From Flammula alnicola (Eukaryota > Basidiomycota > Agaricomycetes > Agaricales > Strophariaceae): a stretch of 64,000 bases of DNA. The translations under genes and the position numbers were made by a program. The notes beneath the pieces were generated by a model. The model searched no databases, had not been told where the DNA came from, and saw only the letters and a list, made by a program, of their open reading frames with translations. The stretch covers positions 62,001-126,000 of the forward strand of contig JADNRV010000040.1 in the NCBI GenBank assembly GCA_015499995.1, written 5' to 3'. Positions 1-11,348 of the stretch are shown piece after piece; the first letter of the stretch is position 1; each line of letters starts with the position of its first letter.

Positions 1-2518
1 ACGGCAAAAAAGACCCAAAGACAACTTACCTTGGGCTTGTACTTGACCTCCATATCCTGCGTCGCTAGCAGCTTCGCATAAATCCTTTTTGGGAGGCGGG
101 TATAGATATCCTTCCAAGGCGTCCAGATCGACAGGCCGAGCGTAAACGACCTGGCGATACTAAACACCGTATTCCAAATAATGTACCAAAGGAATGTATC
201 CAAAAAGAAGAGAACCAGATCCATTATATACATAATCGTCAATGTGAACGCCGCCTGATTCGTGCATAGCGCATTCCCAAAGAACCTATCCGAGCAGCCC
301 TGGATCTTCATGTGGACCATGACTTGGATGGGTTTACCGAACGAGGTCGTAAGGAAGAAGTAGGATTCCGTGAACTTGCATCCGAAAACCAAGAACCAAA
401 GGAGTATTGAGCCGAACCTGCTCGCGCGGTCGAGCGGCGGGTAACTGGCGGTAAACGTCTGGCTGGCGAGGTATTTTCGTGACTTGCCCGCAACGCGATC
501 GCCAAACATCCTCCCGGACGGCATGACGGCAAAAAGGACAGTAGCAATGACCGAAATGAAGAACTGGACGATGCCCAAGATGAGCGCTAGCGACCCACCG
601 GTGCCGTTGTGCTCTACGATGGCGATGTAGAACGTCGGGCCGCAGGTCAAACCAAGAGTTATGAACAAGAAAATGAGGCGCCGTGTTAGATGTGAAGTGT
701 TGTTCCAAGTTGTGGGGATATATGAGAATTCGGCAAGGGTGGCAAGAATCATGATGATGGAGGCAACGGCTCCTCCCAGGGCGGTGGCAGACCATGTCAG
801 GGCGGCCGACGAACGCCCTTGGACGCGGTAGATGCTAGGAGAGTTAAACGCAGTGTAGAAGTAGTACATCGCGATATGGATGACCCAGATGCGGTTGAAG
901 TTGACAAGAAGATGACCAAAGGAACGTTTTTCCGAGTAGGTCTTGAAGAATGCCCGGTTCCAGTCGATACGATCAAATTTCATGAACCTCTGGGAAGGCG
1001 GAACATCCACGAGCCGCGTCTGCAGCATATGTCAATTATCTTGCCAGAAATGAAAAAGAAGCAACACAAACCTTGTCGTTGAGCACAATCCTGGCAATAC
1101 CCTCTGGATACCAAAATAATTGGTTGACGTCGTCATAACCGATTATATCCTGATGGTCTCGTTCTCTTCTCACAAACTTCCCGTCTACAACCTCGTAACC
1201 CTGATCACGAATAAACCTATAGAGGGGTTTTGTTACTGCCCGCAGGTACAGCCCTTCTGGGACCGGCTCAATACGATTTTGGCACTCGGGCGACCGGTAG
1301 TAATCGTCCGCGCACTTGAAGATGAAGCAGAGGCACTCGGGCACGAACCGCACCTGTGCGGCTTCACCCCAGCAGAGGAGATAGAGCGCAATCTGTCGAA
1401 GACGGTCATATTGGCTCATGTTGTTCATGGCCTCCCGCCAGCGATCGAGTGCCGTGTTCAGGGATTTTTCGTGAGGGGGACGTTTTGCGGACCGTTTCGA
1501 CTTGAGGCGGTTCAGCCCCGGGTTCTGAGTTTGACCAATGGCGTCATCAAGGTCTAGCTGGCGGCAAAGTACCATTTGCGGTAGTTTGCGTTGTGACCTC
1601 CAATGTAGTCGGCGTGCAGAGTAATCAAGGCTTGATTTGGCGACATCCGTGAGGCTCGACTGTCGAGAAGTTGCATCAAGAAATCAAACTACAAAAAAAG
1701 GAAAACTTGGTCAGTATTCCTTATCACAGAGACGTAATACGATAATGCAAAAGAAGATATGCCCTCAGATAGCCCGGAACATCGTGTTGTAGGTAATAAT
1801 CCAACCAAATCTTGGCATTTAGGGTCCATGGCCGCAATATATACATGGGGGCAGGACAGAGATACGCACCATATTCCGCATTGAATCCCTCTGGAAACCA
1901 AATTTCTGAGTCAAATCGAGGAAAATATCTTCTATTTCTTCCTTGGATAGCGGGATTTGACGCTCTGCGTTCCATGCGGGATATGCTTCCCGTGCGCCGG
2001 CCGGTCCGCCGTAGTCCATGAAAGTGGGAGTAGAGGAGTCAGGATAGCCCATCCTACTGCCAGGCGGAGGGCCCAGCGACTCTGAGGAAGGTGCTGGGCG
2101 TTGTCCATAGACATCGGGGTCGGAGTCGGTATCTTGAAGTGCTGCAAAATGACCCATGAATGTGATTAAAAAGAGGAAAAAATGAGAGAAAATCAGGAAA
2201 GAACGCACGATAGTCGTAGTTGCCATTGTGATCATAATCGTTCGCTGCAGGAGTGCTGGTGTCTGAGGCGTAGGTCTCGCGGTAGTCGCGACGGCCAAAT
2301 TCAACATGGTCAGAATCGTTGTCGTAATAGCGGCGCTGGTTGTTGAAGGGGTCATTTGAATGAGTGTCGAGCGAGGGTGAAGAAGAGGGGTATCCCTCCT
2401 GGCTTGTGGGCCCGGGACGGGCAGGCATTGGGAGGGGATGGGTGGAGAGGAGAGGGTGGTGGGAGCGGAGGTCGTCTTGTTTGCAGGGGAAGTGGCAGTC
2501 ACCGTGATGACGAAACAC
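1..2518 (-). CDS. FKS1: 1,3-beta-glucan synthase catalytic subunit, N-terminal part, cut by left window edge
   Basis: This integral plasma-membrane enzyme makes cell-wall 1,3-beta-glucan from UDP-glucose. Exons read on the minus strand are about 2428 (or 2518)-2209, 2141-1870, 1688-1072 and 1019-30, and an intron begins at 29. The first exon gives a disordered Asp/Tyr/Ser-rich tail. The next holds the family motif around [11 protein letters not shown]. Exon 3 carries the conserved segments [15 protein letters not shown] and [17 protein letters not shown]. Exon 4 gives the first membrane segments ([33 protein letters not shown]) before the cytoplasmic catalytic region, which lies outside the window. 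The start at 2428 (MPARPG) is preferred to 2518 by family style, but both are in frame. Oddity: exon 3 is 617 bases and needs 618. The conserved [15 protein letters not shown] block changes frame near 1563, so either one C is missing or this is a sequencing error. Family identity is certain. Confidence 0.94.
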
Positions 2519-5500
2519 AAGTAAACTACAAACAACTGCCTCGGCTCTCTCCGCCGATTTCTCCTTTTCCCGTGCAATTTTACTGCGGATGGCTCAATAG
2601 CACCTTCTCCTAGCAAATGTCTAGTCTTATCCTATTGCCAAGACGCCTCCGTCGTACACTATCGGGCTGACAGTCTTGGACCAGATTCACTGCCAGCATC
2701 GTTCAAGGCACTGCTTTCTTTGTGGTGCTCAGCGGCAGTCACGCGATCTGGTTTCTTTATTTTGTCCAGAGCCCCAAGCTGCGCATGGCACTGCACAACG
2801 AGGATCTGGCCTTGCCTTCTATCCGCATCAAGTCCAGACAAAACACGAGTGACAACCATGCTGACAGTGATCGATACTTCTATAATAGCTGCATCGTCAA
2901 CCCTACATACCCATCGAACACGCACACTGCGCATTGACGAAGCATCAACGAACATGAGGATTTCACAGAACGGCAACTCTGTTCCCTGGCGATAAATAAA
3001 CGGCACACCGAAAAAGCATCTGGTTCCCAGGATACACCGCAGAAGTTCTTCCTCACTCCAACGAGTCCGACTGGCCGCCAGTGCCCGTGGATCATTTCCA
3101 CCGATGCGTCATCGAGCTCGTCGCATAATCTCCTATATCAAAGTGATATGGCCCCGCTATCTACGAATAACAGGCGAACGGCACGACTCCATTCCATCGC
3201 ATGCAGCTCGAGCACTTGCAGTTGAACTACCTTGGAGGTCGAACGGCGTTCGAGCGGCCCCCATCAAAGCCCTCTAAATTTTAAGTATAGCTAAGTAAGT
3301 ACCAACGATTCGAACCCTAGAATTCCGCTCTCCGCTAATTTCCCACTGTCAATGCTTTCCAAAGCCATTTGAGAATAATGTGTGATGGGCGGCAGAGTGG
3401 GCGGCACGGCACGGCGGTTTCCCTGAGACGTCTCCGACAGTTTCTCAGTCAGCGATCGTTTCTAGCGCTGCAGCCGACATCTCCACGGGCTTTCAGGTTC
3501 ACAATCCCGAGTATCCGGTGAAGCTCTAGCTTTGATTAAGCGCAAAGTATCATACTCAGAAGGGTGAGTCGCAGAAACAACATCCCATAAGTCGCTGCAA
3601 CGCTAACACCTTGAATCGGATATGCCAATCAACTAAACTAGACTCTGATGGTAGGAAGGAACTTCGTCGCTAGAAAAACAGTCGGGGTCCATCGACTAGA
3701 TTGAGACGTTGTAGCTCTATTCCTACTCCTCGGCTACTTGAACATTTTAGGTGTTACACTCGACATTCGCACCAATCAGGACTAGTTGAGCAGTTTCAAC
3801 CCTTCGACATTACAGGGAACCATGGAAACAATTAACGCCTACCAGCGACTCGCCTGCAAATTTGCTCTCTAAGACCATGATGCTAAAAGGCAATCAATGT
3901 CTCATGTTTTGCTAATAAGATCAAACTACATCGCGTCGTCTACTGGCCATTACGACGGACCTTCCAATTCATCCAATCTCGGCCAAATGGCGGTGGCACG
4001 GCGGCTCGAGTCTCCAAGCGAGTGGAACGAGACGACCACACATTTATACGTTCCTTTAAATTTGCCAACGAGTGACTTTTCCATAAACGCAGGGCACCGC
4101 TGAGCAAGCGCCTCGGTGGCGCTCATCTAAAAATAGATCACCTGACAGTAATACGTAGCTGACCAATTCCAATTCCAGGAATGTCCTTAAATCTTCTTCA
4201 GCCTCAACTAAACTACGCTCCAATCCCCAGGTAATTAAACCAGCAATACTCCCTTAGTTCCTGTATCTTTCCACGCAAATAACGAACTTCATCGACGCAT
4301 TGTTGCCCCTCTCCAGGACCCTCCGCTCATGGTGTAACCGCCAGACAGCCGTATCACCTCCGGCTGATATACCTCAATACCGAGCGTACTCGATGCCGCT
4401 TTTCGAGAATTCCGGCAAGCTACTTCGGCCTTTCCGCATAGGGCAGCGCACCTGCGTAGGGGGATCTCTACCGTATCAGCGTCAGGTGCGGCCAGGGTGC
4501 TGAGCTGGTTGAACTGCTTGTTCTTGATGTAGCCTAGCCATTGGAAGATGACACGATGGCTTTCTTCAGCAATAGTGGATTCAAGTTGATGGGTTTAAGA
4601 CTACTGCCGGGAGAAAGAAACGTGGTATTCGTCAATTGTTAAGTATGTATATGAAACTAGTCGAATTTAGTTATACCAAGTAAGTTTTAGTCCTGGGCTA
4701 TGAGGGAGGAATGCTGGGTCTTTGAAAACACATAACGCCCCGCTCAACACCACAGAATCGTCGTATAATGAAAAAAAGCAGATGAAGCCACTATTATCGG
4801 GGAGGCTACACAGAGAAATTTTTGTCGAAGTTCGATATGTGCCAATGCACATATCCGTCAATGCTTTACTCGCTCATGAATGGGGTAGCTACCGTAGAAC
4901 TAGGGACTGCTGACAGAGTCAGGGCCATTGACAACGTCTGCCAGATTCCTCTAGATTCCAAAGACGAGCACGTCGTATGCTGAACTGGAATTCGACATGA
5001 AACTCTTGAAGGCGGTAAGTGCACCTGGCTTTTCCCCCGAAGCCAAAAGAGATGATAGGTACAGAATACGTGGAAATGGAGCGAAAAGGGTATCCCAAGG
5101 CGTCATACGTGTCATATAGAGGGAAGTCGAGCATGAGTTGCATCAGGCGAGCGATACGGAGCCAGTCGAGGGCGATGGCGAGAACGTGGAGAAGTCGGAG
5201 GAAGGTGGAGAAATGTAAATGGCAAACCTCCGCGTTCCATAGAATCCATACTACAGTATGATGGAAAGACTTTTTCACCAAAATAAGTAAACCTGTTTGA
5301 TCCGTAAATGGACATCGGATCTAAAAATAGCGTGCCCAGCGAGAGCACCAAGGTCCAAGGTTGGCACCAACGAAGTTTATTCTAATACTCCCCAGGAAAC
5401 CGTCCAATGCACGTCTAAATTTCTATCTATGCATTTGGCTGATCAGATTATCGGAAACTTCCCTGAATTTCGTATGTAAACTTCACTCATGTCAGGTGTT

Positions 5501-5997
5501 GCTAGATTGTGGTAGGTTTTGTATCTAACAAAAAGCTTGATTCTAACATGCATAGGGAGGGTAAGTAGTCAAACGAAGAGGTTATATAAGAGAAAATATG
5601 GCTACATATATTGAGATGCTTGAAATACTAGATAAGAAACAGACCTGTTGGATTCATTGAGCTACTACTATACAGAATCTCAATCCCGGATGGAACTACT
5701 ATGGCTACATGGAGAATAAGGATACTATGCTCAATTAAGCTGATCAATCAAAGTGTAAAATCGGAGTGGAAAAATTAAGCAGATAAAGAAAATACTTGAA
5801 AAGTATAGCAGGGAACGAAATGAGAAAATAGCAATGTCGAATGTCCATATACATGCTATACAGGGCGTGTATGCAGCTCATAGTAGTACTCTAAGCAGAA
5901 GAAATGGATAGGATACGTACGATAATTTACAATAACTATCCTATACCGCCGGTGCTGATTCAGAAGACACACCTACTTGAATCGGACTTGAATGTTT
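2519..5997. other. Long intergenic stretch without a supported gene
   Basis: I see only short, mutually overlapping open frames and no conserved motif. The longest is 4919-5281 on the minus strand, about 120 codons with a hydrophobic Leu/Ala-rich middle part. It has no recognisable family, and its exon context could not be built. A GGTTCGAATC-like B box on the minus strand near 3307-3316 has no matching A box. The segment 5500-5990 is AT-rich and probably the 3' flank of the minus-strand gene that follows. Confidence 0.5.
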
Positions 5998-7070
5998 TTA
6001 AAAATACTCGGCGTGGATGCGGTCCTTGAAGGATTCGGAGTTTATGTGCTCCATCGGGAACTCTGCGATCAATCCTGGTACAGCTGCCAAGTGTGATCTG
6101 TGGATGATGCTATCGAAGTCTGGGGATAAGTTATGGTAAACAAGGGGTGGGAGCGGGTGCTGTTCGGTTGGGATTAAACCCGGAGGATAAAAGGTAGTCG
6201 TTTGTTCAGGCATGAAAGACATCGTTGCATAATGAAGATCGGGCTGGCCGCCAGAACAAATATCTTGATAGCCACCCAAGTCGAGGGAGCGGGGAATCAA
6301 AAATTCGTGGGAATAGTAAGGAACGTTTTGCTCGGTCGGAGGATTATTAGGTAACAATGAGGGAGGGGAGTACAATAGAATTGGTTGCGCCTTGTCCTCG
6401 TTCGACTGTCTCGACTGCTCGACCGCTAGGGTTAAAAAGGCCTCATCCGTAGGGAAGCCTATAGGCATCACCTCAGCCTCTGACACGTAGTGAGCGACTT
6501 GCGGGTTGCTTGTCTGATAGGGAGGATATGTATCTTGTGCCGCGAATGTGTGCGATGATGCGCTGACGCTGGAATCGCTGTACTTGGGCGATCTTCGGCC
6601 CATCTTTTGCCACTGATTGCGCACAACGCCCTCACTTCTCGACGCTGATCTTGGTGATCCTCGACGCCTCGCGCTCGATGAATATAGCCCAGGACATGGA
6701 GCAGGTCTTGAAGAAGATGCATGGGGAGTACTAACGTGCGGGGCGCGTCTAACTCGGTCTTCGAGCTTGCAAGCAGCGGAACGATAGTTCTCGTTGGTGA
6801 CCTCGATGCTATCCGTTTGGTCGCTGTCTTTGTTCCACACGTTGCAGTATACGGGTTCTGAAGCACGGCTTTGGAGCCTTCCATCGGAATCCTCTCCTTA
6901 AAACCGTGCCTTGTGTCCTGGGATAGAACGCATCGAATGCATCAGCTATGAGGATTATAGTTGTCACTAACTGATTCGATACTCACCTCTATTCCTAGAT
7001 GTCCCAAATTTTTGTGGCGAGCACGGTAATGAGCAGGCTTGGCCTTGGCCTTTTTCGTGCCTTTTACCAT
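5998..7070 (-). CDS. Hypothetical low-complexity protein, 5' end unresolved
   Basis: An open frame of 280 codons runs from 6840 to 5998. It is rich in Ser, Pro, Arg and Tyr in its first half (patches such as SSSARRRGSPRSASRS) and Pro/acidic in the second. An upstream small exon is likely at 7070-6987, starting MVKGTKKAKAKPAHYRARH, a strongly basic stretch followed by a clean GTGAGT donor. It is preceded on the same strand by a TATATATAAG-type TATA box about 80-90 bases upstream (7149-7160). The acceptor that restores the main frame is not obvious: the best is a GAG|AG-type site near 6894, while the stronger CCCAG site leads into another frame. The basic N-terminus with a disordered body would suit a nuclear protein. 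I do not recognise a family, so function is left open. Confidence 0.5.
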
Positions 7071-10000
7071 GGTCAAAGGAAGACGGGAAGCGGTCGACAC
7101 TCGACGAGGGAAATGGTTGTAGGGTCCGACGGTGTTTCGACAGCTAGTCTTATATATAAATCAACGCGACGGCTTCACATGGTGGGGATTGGACAGGTAC
7201 GCGCCGGGTCGGAGATCGTGAACATAGCCATGCGACCGATTTACTGAGGGCACACAGCGGCCAGAGGGGACTTTGACGATCACTGAGATAGAACAGTACT
7301 GTGTGCAATACTATAGGTCATAGGGGAACGGTCACTTTTGCATAGCCATTCCGAAATAGAAATTCCTTGAGAAGTATGGTCTCGCGCCAAAGGTAACAAA
7401 TTGGTCCTTAGAGGCCTGTTTAGGCGATGCACGAGGCTCAAGCAAGGCTCCATTGAATTTTTTGTGGTCCGTTCCGGAGCCCCGACGCGCGGCTTCGGCT
7501 AACGGAACGCGGTCACGCATCTGTGGCGTCCTCGCTCCGACGTAGTTGCACTTCCACAAAACACAAATAAAGCCGTGAAAAAAACTCAGGATAGGAGAAC
7601 AATTTGAGAGCGATAATTTCGTAGCTCGCGCGCACGATTAAGTTGAAAATAAAATCCATGAAAAGCATATAATTATTTCTTGTTTGATCATAAGCCGTCC
7701 ATTCTCTTCTTTCGCTGGACAACGGGTAAAAATGTTAGGTACAATGAGTCATGCGAGAGACCCACAATATTCCATAGTGACTCAACTTTTTTCGAGAATC
7801 TCGCCGACTCGCGTGAGGAAGGCGCATAAATTTCACCGCCTCGCAGTAATAGGTCTTGCCTCGCAGTAATAGGTCTTGTAAAGCGAGCCCAACGTGGTCC
7901 TGCCCACTACCAGAACCAAGAGAATAAAGACACGTAAGAGACAAAAAGAAGCCCTCTGGCCTAACTCACAGCCAGAAGCCTCACCGTAGACACGTTTTTC
8001 TGCGCCCATGGAAAAGTTCTAGCTGCAAGGCTGAAGTGCCTCCAGTGGGTGCGCACAGCATATATCTTCCGTGGAAAGAAATTCTGCTTGGTATGACGAC
8101 GATAGTAACCGAGAGCCAGAATATCTGCTGAATGTAAGAAGAAATTGTTAATAGAACGTCGAGAAAACGTTTCATAGTGATGTGTACCGGTTCCAACTCA
8201 ATTAGTACCAGCGTGCACTGGTTGCTGGTTGCTCTTGGGTTAGCATGGGCCGGACTGTAAGTCTAATTCTGCACAGCCTTCAGACGCACATTAGGGGTAA
8301 TGAGAATTTGAGGAAAGGATTTCAGTCTTGTAACCAAACGAGCACATCCAATGTTTAGGACGCCACAGATGGGGCGGTGCAAAACTCCCTGACCTTCCTC
8401 ATTAGGATATTTGTGATGGCAACAAAGCGCCACACCACCGTCAGCTGCAGAGTGCACGCACATGGAATTTCGATTAAGTACGGCGAAAAGGTTGAGTAAA
8501 TGACATTATGTCGACGTCCTCCATAAATTCGGGAGAGGCAAAAATGTCATGTCTGGGACCGTCTTAGTCATTGGGCGAAACATTTTCTTTGTCCCCTGTG
8601 TGAGTCACCAAGCCGGAAAGAAATTAAACGGTGGAGTTCAAGAGCCTTTGCTTCTTCTATCAAGAAAGTCTGACAGATAATTGTGCATAGGTGAAACCGC
8701 AAGAGAGCTCGTAGGAACACTTATTTTAATACTCTCTCGGTCCAATTCTGGGGAAATGGTCTCCGGAGATACAGACGGGTGAGTCGAAATTAAAAACGCC
8801 GAGGTACAAGAGGATCTTTACATCAGAATCCATATCGCAAGCAATTCTCATAACTCCTCATAATAAAGCGGTCAACGAAGCTCAACTGAGATCGGGGTAC
8901 ATATGTCGATAGCGCTTCTTGAGTTTCGAAATACCTGGGTTCGATTGTATGGGAATTTCTTTCAGCTGAAGTCGCACTCTAAGACTTTGGGATATTGCAA
9001 CTGCGGTATATAAATTGCCGTCGCGTATTGTAACCGCAACAGATGGTCTGATCGTCATAAGGGCCATTAATCCAAAGCCTTGATCTAAAGAAAATATATC
9101 GGAAGTCTGCTGCAGCCATGGAGAAGCAGTACTGTATATAAAGTACACTCATAGAAGCATAGGGCGCTTGCTCTTATCATGAATGGAAACGCATTCTCAG
9201 TGATCAGCATCCAAACGAGATATTTTTGTGTGGCTTGGCAGGTAGAAAGCCATTGGAAATCATGCGCATTGACCGTAAATGAGCTCGGAGCTCTGGCTTG
9301 GGTAGAACTAACAGCTAGGTACTATTGTACTTCCGCAGTAGCATGTACAGCTTTAAAAGTAGGCCTTTAAGCAGGAGGCAGAAGACATTATTATGGGAGA
9401 TACATGGACCGTTCGTAAATCGATATGGCATATCGTGGAGTAACCAGTAGCATAAACTTTTAGAAGAAGTACTTGTTTTTTTTATAGATTTCTCTTCGAC
9501 ATGACCGGAGAACACTTTTTCCTTGAAATCGGCAAACCGTGTCCAGTTCAAATTGGTAAATGCCAAGGACGAGTTACTGAGGAAACAAGATAAGTAATGG
9601 ATACTCCAAGGAATAGAGGAATAGAGAGGCGCTTTTAACGCAATACATGATTCGTTCCTGCACAACCGTCTCTACTGGAGCAGAATCCAGAAGCTATCTT
9701 CAGATATCCAGTGCCGTCTCCGCAAAGTGCGGGCGGAAGCCTGAGGGCATGTCAGATTTACGATGGTCAAAAAACGACGAGTCTTTTTACTGAGCTGAGA
9801 TACAAGTAACCGGAGAACAGATGGCACCGAATTTAGCGGCAGTGAATTAGTCCTCGTTGCTTCTTGCAACGACAAAGCAGGAATAAGTTCAACTTTTTGG
9901 CAATGACTCAGCGAGTCTCTGACCTGCGATATCTTGTCTATCGAGGTGTTTCTGTGGGTAGGGCATATACGGCTGAATGCATATATGCTTATAGAAGAGA

Positions 10001-10283
10001 ATATACTCTCTCTAATAAAATTTCGAGTTCCAGTGCTTCCATACTGGCGCTTAAAATAAAGGAACATGGCATCTTGATGGGCGCTGGTCCGGCGTTCACG
10101 TATTTGGCATTGGATGGCAACAGCTCGATCATGTGGGGTTGCTGACCAAGCGATGAAGGAGCTATGACGGAGGTGCGTCCGCGTATTTGCGCGATATTTC
10201 AAGTTACGTTCGGGAATATTCGCACCTCTCTCCCCACCGTCCTTGGTTCTATCCACCAACGAAGAAAGTTGATTACCTTCGCG
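7071..10283. other. Intergenic stretch upstream of SOD2
   Basis: No open frame here shows conserved protein features. The 195-codon minus-strand frame at 9672-10259 overlaps the SOD2 promoter and looks random in composition. The only structure I see is a perfect 20-bp tandem duplication at 7839-7878. The rest is ordinary unique DNA by eye. Confidence 0.45.
7839..7878. repeat. Two-copy 20-bp tandem repeat
   Basis: The unit CCTCGCAGTAATAGGTCTTG occurs twice head to tail (7839-7858 and 7859-7878) without mismatch. It lies in non-coding DNA and is most simply a slippage or repair duplication. Confidence 0.9.
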
Positions 10284-11348
10284 ATGTTCTCTATTGCCAA
10301 AAATTCTCTCAAACCCACCCTGACTCGGGCTTTCGCATCAGGAAAGGCGTACAAGCACTCTTTGCCACCGTTGCCTTATGCCTACAATGTGAGTCGGCTC
10401 TGCGTCGTACTTGATTATGGAGAGAAACTGACCTCGAAATTCGTTATCGAAAGGCTCTTGAACCTTATATTGCTGAAGAAATCATGACATTGCACCATAC
10501 GAAGCACCACCAAACGTACGTCAATGGCCTCAACGTGGCTGAAGAGGCCTATGCGGCTACCGACTCGACAGCAAAGAAAATTTCCCTCCAAAGTGCTTTA
10601 AAGTTCAACGGTGGAGGTAAGTGTTACGTGTCCAATCGAAGAAGCACTCTGAATCCACTCTTCTAGGCCACATTAACCATTCTCTGTTCTGGAAGAACCT
10701 TGCACCTGCCAAGGAAGGTGGGGGTAAGCTTGTCTCTGGTGGAGCACTCGAGAAAGCACTTGTCCGCGACTTTGGTTCCGTGGAAGAGTTCAAGAAGAAA
10801 ATGAACGCATCGACGGCTGCAATTCAGGGCAGTGGATGGGGCTGGCTCGCAAGTTCTTGTTTCCCGCATATCTAACGGGTCCTAACACCTTTTGCAGGGA
10901 TACGACCCCGCTTCAAAGAAGCTTGAAATCCTGACCACTGCTAATCAGGACCCTCTCCTTTGTATGTTATATCTTGACTCGGTGTGGTGGACACCTTATC
11001 TTACCTGTTTATAGCCCACGTCCCCATCATTGGCATTGATATTTGGGAACATGTATGTATCCGTAACTTGCCTTCCTTACGCATGCACTCATTCAACATT
11101 TTTGTTAGGCTTTCTACCTCCAGGCAAGTTGACAGTGTCCTACGTGTGCTCGTTAGTCTTTTACTGACTTTTCTATGACTCCCACTTTATAAATAGTACA
11201 AAAACGTGAAGCCCGACGTGAGTTTCTTACTACTAACTGATGATAATCTCCATCTTGATGACACTTGATCTTTTAGTACCTCTCTGCTATTTGGAACGTG
11301 ATCAACTTTGAGGAAGCGGAGAAGCGATTCGTTGATGCTGCCAAGTAG
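10284..11348 (+). CDS. SOD2: Mitochondrial manganese superoxide dismutase
   Basis: This enzyme dismutates superoxide to oxygen and hydrogen peroxide in the mitochondrial matrix. Eight exons: 10284-10388, 10454-10616, 10667-10848, 10898-10961, 11015-11052, 11109-11123, 11197-11217 and 11277-11348. They give 219 residues, normal for the mitochondrial form. Residues 1-20 are basic and Ser/Ala-rich (a presequence), followed by the family start [12 protein letters not shown]. Metal ligands are visible: His in [12 protein letters not shown] (about residue 49), His in HINHSLFW, and Asp and His in the signature GIDIWEHAFYLQYKN near the C-terminus. The start is the ATG just before the presequence. An upstream in-frame ATG at 10164 would add 40 untypical residues. 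Introns 3 and 6 begin with GC (GCAAGT) instead of GT. Exons 6 and 7 are only 15 and 21 bases. Identity is not in doubt. Confidence 0.96.

Noticed and set aside
334..795. Minus-strand open frame of 153 codons in the FKS1 region
   Set aside because: It lies in a shifted frame over the FKS1 membrane-segment exon; the true frame is open over the whole exon and matches the family.
3300..3330. Possible tRNA on the minus strand (GGTTCGAATC B box)
   Set aside because: No A box, anticodon arm or acceptor pairing can be formed around it.
9672..10259. 195-codon minus-strand open frame
   Set aside because: It overlaps the SOD2 promoter, its composition looks random (many Arg/Ser/Cys without pattern), and no splice-consistent extension exists.
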